15,000 bases of DNA, from contig CM060328.1 of NCBI GenBank assembly GCA_030674155.1, forward strand, positions 44,878,095 to 44,893,094, in the 5' to 3' direction. Shown one piece after another: positions 9,079 through 15,000 of this stretch (positions within the stretch are counted from its first letter, which is position 1; every line of letters starts with the position of its first letter). This stretch comes from Stramonita haemastoma. Its lineage: Eukaryota > Mollusca > Gastropoda > Neogastropoda > Muricidae. A program made the translations under genes and the position numbers. The notes below the pieces were generated by a model. That model saw nothing but the letters and a program-made list of their open reading frames with translations. It did no database searches and was not told the origin of the DNA.

Positions 9079-9567
9079 AGAAACAATCTTAGAGGTAGAT
9101 ACACTCTACCTTTGCCTGTTTTATAAACAAAAATTTACAGTAAAAAAAACTATCTCAGAGGTAGATAGACTCTATCTTTGCCTATTTTGAGCAACAAAAC
9201 TTTACGGGAAAAAAACGACCTTAGAGATAGATAGGTTCCACCTTTGCCTGTTTTTAGAAACAAATATTTCCAGGATAAAAACGATCTCAGAGGTAGATAG
9301 ATAGGCTCCACGTTTGCCTGATTTTATAAACAAAAATGTACGGGAAAAAACTATCTCAGAGGAGATAGGCTCCACCTATGCCTGTTTCTAGAAACAAAAA
9401 CTTACGGAAAAAAACTATCTCAGAGGTAGATAGGCTCTATCTTTGCCTGTATTTTAGAAACAAACATTTACACCAACACGTTTGTTTCTAGAAACTAGAA
9501 ACAAACATTCACAGGGAAAAAACGATCTCAGAAGTAGATAGGCTCTATCTTTGCCTGTATTTTAGAA
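9079..9567. repeat. 64-70-bp minisatellite, 7 units, with unit hairpin
   Basis: The marker TTTGCCTG (or a one-base variant) occurs at 9111, 9177, 9243, 9313, 9377, 9442 and 9550. This gives spacings of 66, 66, 70, 64, 65 and 108. A unit runs CGATCTCAGAGGTAGATAGG, CTCTATCTTTGCCTG, TTTTAGAAACAAA and a TTTACGGGAAAAAA-like end. The 70-bp spacing comes from an extra GATA and the 108 spacing from an insertion described separately. Most units can form a small hairpin: AGGTAGA with TCTACCT in unit 1, and AGATAG with CTATCT in units 2, 6 and 7. No open frame runs through the array because 64-66 bp does not keep phase. No hammerhead core is visible. Confidence 0.93.
9480..9506. repeat. Perfect inverted repeat, 12-bp arms, 3-nt loop
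   Basis: GTTTGTTTCTAG (9480-9491), loop AAA, then CTAGAAACAAAC (9495-9506). The right arm copies the AGAAACAAAC sequence found in the array units and the left arm is its inverted copy. It lies within the roughly 43-bp excess of the last array spacing. Confidence 0.95.
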
Positions 9568-10230
9568 CGCAGTAAAGACTAGCCATGGACTGTAGAGGGT
9601 AAAGGCCTGCTCAGGCATTTTCTGGTGCTCAAATGACCCAAGTTTTTGGATCAAATCTATGATAGTGGTAAACAGATCTTTGTCGAGATTTTCCCTGTCA
9701 AAATTCAACAGTTGCAAAAACATTTATACCAGAAACTCTTGGGATCTTAAAAAAGCTCATAAAGAAAAGAAAATAAACACCGTCCACATTTTCTCTCACA
9801 GATTTTGTTCAATGAAATTCATTCAACTATGCCAGGACAGTATAAAAAACCAATTTCTGCAATGAGCGTTCTGAATCGTAAAACTGCTGATACAAGCAAA
9901 GACAAAAATGCATCTGAATAACTCTAAAACATAAGCCTTATTAATCAAATACTGATGACCATCTAAATAACCATTGTTACAGACAGCCATGTAAGTAATA
10001 TGACATAAATAACGACAGCAGGAAAAAAAGAACCCGCACCTGGCTGCAATATCTACAAGGGTTAATATCATCATACTCTATGGAGATATATCCAAGGCCT
10101 GTGACCATAAACCTGGAAATCCTCTATGTGACAGTGGTCTTTGTTTATCACTCTGACAGGTCATGAACCCCACATCACGTCCAGTGTATTAGTAAAGCCA
10201 GTTTTATGCATGCAGGTGTACAATTATTGG
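9568..10230. other. Unique AT-rich sequence, no gene seen
   Basis: No gene or repeat was recognised. Open frames of 68 codons (plus 9659-9865) and 83 codons (minus 9823-10074) overlap in opposite directions and show no domain. CTGATGA occurs near 9952 but without the other parts of a hammerhead ribozyme. Confidence 0.55.
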
Positions 10231-10320
10231 CAAAAATGTGTGTGTATATGTGCGTACGTGCGCGCGCGCGTGTGTTGTGTATGTGTGTGTAGTGTGTTGA
10301 GTGTTGTGTGTGTGTGTTGT

Positions 10321-10359
<39 letters not shown>

Positions 10360-10474
10360 GTGTTGTGTGTGTGTTGAGTGTGTATGTGCGCGTTCTGTGT
10401 CTTCTAGTGTATATGTGCGCACGCTAGATGCTCATATCTGTGTGTGTGTGCGTGCGTGCGTGTGTGTGGTTGTG
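10231..10474. repeat. (GT)n array with CG-rich Z-DNA-prone segment
   Basis: Impure GT repeats with TATG, TTG and GCGT variants. Positions 10236-10275 are 40 nt of perfect purine-pyrimidine alternation including GCGCGCGCGC, the most Z-DNA-prone spot in the array. The array lies just beyond the 3' end of SINE family A copy 2 (minus strand), separated by an A/T-rich tail. Confidence 0.93.
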
Positions 10475-10489
10475 TTTCTTTATTCATTT

Positions 10490-10832
10490 ATTCTTTCATA
10501 TTATTTAATTCTTTTATATCGAGGATAATGGAATAAGCACTTATGTGCTTTTTTTTACATCCAGTCACCCATGTGTATGCAGTTTTGTAACTCTTGTCAA
10601 CTGTCCCCACCGGCACACAATGGCCTACTCTTACGAAAAGCGGAACAGGATTAAACGTGTGCCCAAGATGTTCTGCGTGCGTTCGCACACGGGGCCTCGG
10701 TTTATAGTCTCATCTGAAGGACTTTTGGGGAGAGTGGAGTCAACTCTGATGTTAACTCCACGGGAAAAATCCCCCCGAACGGGAATCGAACCCGGGTCGT
10801 CAAATTGAGAGCGCAACGTTCTGACCACAATG
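10490..10832 (-). mobile_element. tRNA-derived SINE family A, copy 2, full length
   Basis: On the minus strand the element opens with a tRNA-like head, GTGGTCAGAACGTTGCGCTC (plus 10809-10828), and a perfect B box GGTTCGATTCC. A central part follows with GATGAGACTATAAACCGAGG and CCCCGTGTGCGAACGCACGC. The body carries CGTAAGAGTAGGCC and AAACTGCATACACA. The 3' end has the same 29-nt segment as the other copies, then AATTAAATAATATG. Just before that segment AGCAC-ATAA-GTGCT forms a small hairpin. At about 340 bp it is the only copy here with a head and defines the family. No target-site duplication was recognised, because both flanks are simple repeats. Confidence 0.87.
10782..10792 (-). promoter_or_regulatory. 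Pol III B box of SINE family A copy 2
   Basis: On the minus strand this reads GGTTCGATTCC, an exact match to GGTTCGANTCC, within CCCGGGTTCGATTCCCG. The CAGAACG region about 30 nt upstream is where a decayed A box/D arm would lie. The sequence has no paired acceptor stem and so is a SINE promoter, not a tRNA gene. Confidence 0.8.
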
Positions 10833-10833
10833 T

Positions 10834-10875
10834 TTTGTGTGCGTGTGTGTGTTTGTGTGTGTGCGCACACATGTT
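10834..10875. repeat. (GT)n tract at the 5' side of SINE family A copy 2
   Basis: A short impure GT tract with GCGT variants, immediately outside the tRNA-like head. Together with the CA array at 10933-11027 it forms a loosely complementary pair. Confidence 0.85.
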
Positions 10876-10932
10876 TTTTGTGTGTGGACGCATGCAATCT
10901 TGAATGTATATCTGATTAACTGAGAGATAGAA

Positions 10933-11027
10933 ACACGCACGCATGCTCGCACGCACGCACGTACGCACCACGCACATCACATACACGATGCGCGGCGCGC
11001 ACACACACACACACACACACACATACA
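10933..11027. repeat. CGCA / CA microsatellite
   Basis: It begins as ACGC tetranucleotides, passes through a GCGCGGCGCGC patch near 10990 and ends in pure CA (about 10998-11022). It is complementary in composition to the GT tracts at 10834-10875 and 10231-10474. Confidence 0.92.
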
Positions 11028-12024
11028 CAGCAGACCATAGGGTTTCTTAACAGACAGTACGAAACCATTCACTATTGCTTTTCTGACGAGACAAATTACC
11101 GGGAGGACGGGCCCCAACAAAGTAACTACGGCAACCATTAGCAGTACAAAGAACCGCGTACAAAGGGCAAAGAGTTAGTGATAACATTACAGCAAAACAG
11201 ACCTACGCTATGCCATCGCAAGGGACTAAGGGTACATCTAGCAAACTCTCTGAATACGGATAGCTCTCAGTGATCCCAGTTCAGTGGTTTCCTACATGAA
11301 TTCCAACAAGAAATTGTCGAGGCATAGACAAGAAAACGGTTGACAGACAAACAACAGTCAACATCAGAAAAATGGATAGAGGGGAACATTTGCAGAGACC
11401 CGAGATTGACACACAGTGGTCACAAACAGAGGGGAAAAGCCTCATTGGCCTGTTGGGTGAAAGTGCAGTCACAGTTGAACGACTGCAGATGTTCGAACTG
11501 ATTACCTCTGTCCATTGAAACTACTTTCAAAGAAATTACCCAACAGCAGTTTATCTACCCTGCTGTTATGCAATCGGAATGATACCCCCCCACCCCCCTC
11601 TCACACTGCTCTCACGACTGATGACAATATTTCTCAAAATAATAATCAATAAGGAATAATCTAGCAAACACAGAGGACGTGACTGATCATATAGGGACTC
11701 CTCTATTGCTGATTCACTTATAAAATGAAAAAAAAATATTCAAAAGGAGGACGAATTTTAGCTGGAACATTCTCTAATTCTTAGATGATGGCTGTACAAA
11801 GAGATATGTCTGAATCATTGCGCGAGCACTAAAAATTACCTCTCTTGTTGTTCTATAACCCAGCGAAAGCATGTTTACCTTGAAAAAGAGTTAAAACATA
11901 CAGTGTTTTATGCCCGAGACAAAGTTTGACCTAAACAATGAGGATGTTCTGACGATGTTCGTTTTGCCAACTGGCGTGGATTGATCACACAATTATGTCG
12001 AATACAAACTGCAGTTTTGTGGGT
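11028..12024. other. Unique sequence, no gene seen
   Basis: About 1 kb with no recognisable repeat or gene. Open frames are short (63 codons on minus 11281-11472). A C-rich patch (ACCCCCCCACCCCCCTCTC-like) occurs near 11585-11602. The block around 11098-11140 (ACCGGGAGGACGGGCCCCAA) is less AT-rich than its surroundings but was not matched to anything here. Confidence 0.5.
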
Positions 12025-12068
12025 TATATATATATATATATATATATTTGTGTGTGTGTGTGTCTGTG
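12025..12068. repeat. (TA)n(TG)n microsatellite
   Basis: Eleven TA units followed by TTTG and TG repeats. Read on the minus strand, it lies just beyond the A/T-rich tail of the family B SINE fragment. Confidence 0.93.
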
Positions 12069-12074
12069 TAGATA

Positions 12075-12197
12075 TATTTTATAATTTTATACCACTTAGT
12101 GTCACAGCAGATTTCTCTATGAAATTCTGGCTACTCTCCCCGGGAAGAGTGCGTTGCCACAAGTGCAGCGCCTACCCGTTATTTTTTTTTTTCCCGT
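12075..12197 (-). mobile_element. SINE family B, 3' fragment, copy 2
   Basis: On the minus strand this reads CGGGAAAAAAAAAATAACGG, then GGCGCTGCACTTGTGGCAAC, GCACTCTTCCCGGGGAGAGT, AGCCAGAATTTCATAGAGAA and ATCTGCTGTGAC, followed by an A/T-rich tail. It aligns over about 100 bp with 6121-6232, which has GTGTCGCTTCTCTTGTGGCG, ACGCGCTCTACCCGGGAAGA and GCAGCCCGAATTTCACGCAG. Identity is roughly 70-75% by eye. The head and central part are missing, consistent with 5' truncation. CA/TA repeats follow its tail. Confidence 0.8.
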
Positions 12198-12370
12198 TTG
12201 TGCTTGCACAATGATACAGATACATCTCTTTGTACCGTTACCCGTCTAGGTATACCTTGCAGCCAACACGACAGTAAATCCCCCACTGACAACAACATAA
12301 CAGAGTCTTCATCAAACAGGACCCTCTTCAGCGCGACACTCCATCAACTTTTCATGAAGTTAAGCAAAAT

Positions 12371-12520
12371 GGAGAGAAGAAGAAGAAGAAGAAGAAGAAG
12401 AAGAAGAAGAAGAAAGAAGAAGAAGAAGAAGAAGAAGAGAGAAGGAAGAAGAGGAGGAGGAGGAGGAAGAGGAGGAGGAGGAGGATGGAGAGGAGGGGAG
12501 GAGAGGAGGAGGAGGAGGGA
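12371..12520. repeat. GAA / GGA polypurine tract, first block
   Basis: Pure purine on the plus strand except for one T at 12486. GAA units run to about 12450 and are then replaced by GGA/GAGG units. The charged frame (Arg, Lys, Glu, Gly) across it is an artefact. Confidence 0.95.
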
Positions 12521-12610
12521 TAAGAAATTTAGTGAACAACTCTTCAGCGTTATGCCCCTGAGATTACATTTGGAATTGAGAGTAGTAGTAAAAGAAGATG
12601 ATGATGAGAC

Positions 12611-12914
12611 GAAGAAGAAGAAGAAGAAGAAGAAGAAGAAGAAAGAAGAAGAAGAAGAAGAAAGAAGAAGAAGAAGAGAAAAGAAGAAGAAAGAAGAAAG
12701 AAGAAGAAGAAGAAGAAGAAGAAGAAGAAGAAGAAGAAGAAGAAGAAGAAAGAAGAGAAGAAGAAGAAAAGAAGAAGAAGAAGAAGGAGAAGAGAGAAGA
12801 AGAAGAAGAAGAAGAAAAGAAGAGAAGAAGAAGAAGAAGAAGAAGAAGAAGAAGAAGAAGAAGAAGAAAGAAGAAGAAAAGAAGAAGAAGAAGAAGAAAA
12901 AGAAAAGAAGAAGA
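12611..12914. repeat. (GAA)n polypurine tract, second block, 304 nt
   Basis: 304 consecutive purines on the plus strand, mostly GAA with GAAA, GAGA and AAAA interruptions. It is separated from the first block by about 90 bp of mixed sequence (12521-12610). Long GAA/TTC tracts can fold into intramolecular triplexes and, as in the human FXN intron, can impede transcription and replication. The 242-codon plus frame (12198-12926) and its overlapping frames are spurious. Confidence 0.96.
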
Positions 12915-13008
12915 TATTATGGTTAAGTTTGTATGCAATTGGGTATTACTTCTTTTTCTTGTTTATTGCTTTCTCGGTTGATCAGTTTATTTCCTTTTAG
13001 TTTGCTCG

Positions 13009-13027
13009 GTTTGTGTGTGTGTGTGTG

Positions 13028-13062
<35 letters not shown>

Positions 13063-13400
13063 GTGTGTGTGTGTGTGTGTTGTGTGTGTTTTCTGGGGGA
13101 AGGGCATCTCTCTCACGCGCGCGCACGTATGTGTGTATATGTGTGTGTTTGCGCGCGCACGCACGTCGCACACATTTACAAGCTTGTGTATGCATGTGTG
13201 TGTGTGCTGTGTGTGTGCATGCTTGATTTTTTTCTGAACGGATATTTTGTGTAGTGTGTGTGGTGTGTGTGTTGGGTTGTGTGGTTGGTGGGTGTGAGTT
13301 TGTGCATGTGTATATGTGTTTGTGTGTATGTATGCATGTATATGTTGTGTGCGTGCCTCTGTGTGTTTGCGTGTGTGCATGAGTATGTGTGTGTACATGT
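13009..13400. repeat. (GT)n array, impure, with Z-DNA-prone segments
   Basis: Nearly pure GT with TTG interruptions to about 13090, then a CGCGCGCG segment. Perfect purine-pyrimidine alternation covers 13115-13148 and 13151-13166. Beyond 13200 the array decays into GTATG, TGCAT and GTTTG variants. Confidence 0.92.
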
Positions 13401-13427
13401 GTGTCTGAATATTTTCATTTTTTGCAA

Positions 13428-13465
13428 TATATATATTAATATTATATATATATATATATATATTA
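13428..13465. repeat. (TA)n tract
   Basis: ATATATAT, an AATATTA interruption, and then about ten TA units. It may extrude as a cruciform. Confidence 0.92.
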
Positions 13466-13842
13466 TTTGTCATTTATTCTTGTTTTTTGTGAAGTTTTGC
13501 TTGGTTGATGTTGTAGTGTTATTGTTATTTATTTGCTTCTCTTTTTTTTGGGGGGGGTGGAGGCTTTTTTTGTTTTTGCGAGTAATAGTGAATACTGGTT
13601 GATGTTTTTCATTTTTGTTGTCATAGCTTTATGGTTCTATAGTTATGCTTTGGATGTAACATAATCCCTTATCAAAGGCAGGGCTGGGTTTGAGTGCTTA
13701 TTCGTTATATTCCAAACAAAGCACTAACAGTTTCTGGCCTGGAATAATTGATGGATTAACCGAGTAACTGACTGCCTTGGTTTAACTGAGGGCCGGATGA
13801 AAAAGCTGTCAAAGTGTTTATTCTTTACCTCCAATGACACTC
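13466..13842. other. T-rich unique sequence, no gene seen
   Basis: A T- and G-rich stretch with GGGGGGGTGG at about 13550. No gene or repeat was recognised. The 114-codon frame ending at 13602 starts in the GT array and is not supported. Confidence 0.5.
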
Positions 13843-13873
13843 TCTCTCACTCTCTGTCTCTATCTGTCTGTCC

Positions 13874-13949
<76 letters not shown>

Positions 13950-13974
13950 CTCTCTCTCTCTCTCTCCTCCTCTC

Positions 13975-14013
<39 letters not shown>

Positions 14014-14294
14014 GTCCCTCTCTCTCTCTGCCTCTGTCTCTGCCTTTCTCTTTCCGTCCGTCCCTCCCTCCCTCCCTCCCTCTCTCTCTCTCTCTGTGCC
14101 ACCGTCTCTCTCTCACCTCTCTTTTTCTCCCTCTCTCTCTCTCTCCCCTCTCTCCCCCTCCTTCCTCCCCCCTCTCTCTCTATCTCTCTCCCTCTATCTC
14201 TCTCCCTCTCTCTCTCTCCCTCTCTCTCTCTCTCTCTCCCTCCCTCTACCCCCCCCCCCTCTCTCTCTTTATCTCTCTCTCCCTCCCTCTGTCT
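13843..14294. repeat. Polypyrimidine block: CT, CTGT, CTCC and CCCT repeats
   Basis: CT repeats lead into about 20 CTGT tetranucleotides (about 13865-13949). Alternating CT, CCTCT and CTCCC blocks follow, with a poly-C of about 9-10 near 14250. Purines are rare after 13950. The large Leu-Ser-Pro frame on plus and Arg-Glu frame on minus are artefacts. Confidence 0.95.
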
Positions 14295-14526
14295 ACTATA
14301 GTCAGCACACTGGAGCACATTTGTGCCGATTCATGGCTTTTGCGACAAATATCACAGACAGCGGACCAACAACACCAAGCAGGTCCCCCTGAGACCTTGG
14401 AGCTAATGGATGTATCCACGTAACTTCATTCCTATGGACTTGTCCATTGTACATTGAGTCTTTGCCGTGCTTTTCATTCTCGCTCTAGCTACTAGAGTTC
14501 AAGACTAGGCATCCCAGAGTTGAACA
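14295..14526. other. Unique sequence, no gene seen
   Basis: A short mixed-composition interval between two microsatellite blocks. No gene or repeat was recognised. Confidence 0.5.
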
Positions 14527-14562
14527 ATGGTGGTGTGTGTGAGGTGCGTGGTGTGTGTGTGT

Positions 14563-14596
<34 letters not shown>

Positions 14597-14632
14597 GTGT
14601 GTGTTGATGTGTGTGTGTGTGTGGTTTTGTGT

Positions 14633-14672
<40 letters not shown>

Positions 14673-14693
14673 TGTGTGTGTGTATGTGTGTTG

Positions 14694-14764
<71 letters not shown>
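14527..14764. repeat. (GT)n array
   Basis: GT repeats with occasional GG, TTG, TATG and GATG interruptions. The longest nearly pure part is about 14718-14764. It is followed by a short GGA-rich purine patch (14767-14790). Translated frames are Cys-Val or His-Thr runs and are not genes. Confidence 0.95.
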
Positions 14765-14765
<1 letters not shown>

Positions 14766-14879
14766 TGAGAAGAGGGGGAGGAGGAGGAAAGTGCGTGTGA
14801 TTTCTTCAAACACTTTTTTCATTTTATCGTCATTTGTAATCTTCTGGTTTTTTGTCCAATATCTATAGAAATAGAATAT

Positions 14880-15000
14880 TTTTTTTTATATCGAGGATAA
14901 TGGAATAAGCACTCATATGCTTTTTTACATCCAGTCCCCGTGTGTATGCAGTTTTGTATATCATGTCATCTGCTCCCAGTGGCACACAATGTAGGGCTTT
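14880..15000 (-). mobile_element. SINE family A, copy 3, cut by window end
   Basis: On the minus strand it shows the family A 3' half: ACATTGTGTGCCACTGGGAG, CAGATGACATGATATACAAA and ACTGCATACACACGGGGACT. It then has GGATGTAAAAAAGC and the 29-nt terminal segment ending in GATATAAAA (plus 14884-14912), followed by an A-rich tail. Some details agree with copy 1 rather than copy 2 (CAGATGACA, ACACACGGGGACTGG). The rest of the element lies beyond the window. Confidence 0.87.

Noticed and set aside
9940..9990. Hammerhead ribozyme, suggested by CTGATGA near 9952 and again near 11615
   Set aside because: Neither site has the following stem and GAAA core in the required order, and neither lies in the tandem arrays.
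10775..10832. tRNA gene on the minus strand suggested by a perfect B box
   Set aside because: The A box and D arm are degenerate and no acceptor stem pairs. The downstream body matches two other SINE copies.
12198..12981. Long Arg/Lys/Glu-rich frames, including one of 242 codons
   Set aside because: They are translations of a GAA/GGA polypurine tract. Three overlapping frames look alike, and the non-repeat ends have no domain.
13797..14423. 208-codon Leu-Ser-Pro frame and opposite Arg-Glu frame
   Set aside because: They translate CT, CTGT and CTCC repeats, and several overlapping frames are open on both strands for the same reason.

Overview
This window looks like non-coding DNA (intergenic or intronic) from a large, repeat-rich animal genome. 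The likeliest source is a mollusc, probably a gastropod. The evidence is tRNA-derived SINE-like elements whose cores resemble short elements I remember from gastropod genomes, very long dinucleotide arrays, and no bacterial gene organisation. The taxonomic guess rests on memory and was not searched. I found no open reading frame that I would call a gene. The long open frames are either low-complexity translations of microsatellites (Cys-Val, His-Thr, Leu-Ser, Arg-Glu or Lys-Glu runs) or read-through of a tandem repeat whose unit is a multiple of three.

Layout: 1-129 is a CA array. 130-1455 is unique sequence holding a 29-nt poly-C tract. 1456-2358 is a minisatellite of about nineteen 48-bp units. 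2359-4240 is mostly unique, with a CT/CTGT/GTAT tract and one copy of a short dispersed repeat (family D). 4240-4421 is a SINE 3' end (family C) running into an ATT array. 4422-5330 is unique. 5331-5790 holds one copy of a diverged dispersed repeat (family E) and a tRNA-like inverted repeat. 5845-6268 is a near full-length tRNA-derived SINE (family B). 6466-6870 is a second family C tail leading into a degenerate TTGTA array. 7313-7581 is a CT/TATC/TA array. 7636-7960 is the second family E copy, and 8325-8400 the second family D copy. 8444-8850 is a 5'-truncated family A SINE between two CT arrays. 9079-9567 is a 64-70-bp minisatellite with a conserved hairpin and an internal near-palindrome. 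10231-11027 is a family A SINE flanked by GT and CA arrays. 11028-12023 is unique. 12025-12197 is a family B 3' fragment next to TA/TG repeats. 12371-12914 is a GAA-type polypurine tract. 13009-13465 is GT and TA. 13843-14294 is a polypyrimidine block. 14527-14764 is GT. 14880-15000 is a third family A SINE running off the window end.

The main pattern is that nearly every SINE-like 3' end abuts or lies close to a microsatellite. The families also appear modular: A and B share a short central motif but have unrelated 3' tails. The three family A copies share an identical 29-nt 3' segment although their bodies have diverged. By eye, tandem repeats occupy roughly 30% of the window and recognisable dispersed repeats about another 13%. 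No gene-level interaction can be described.
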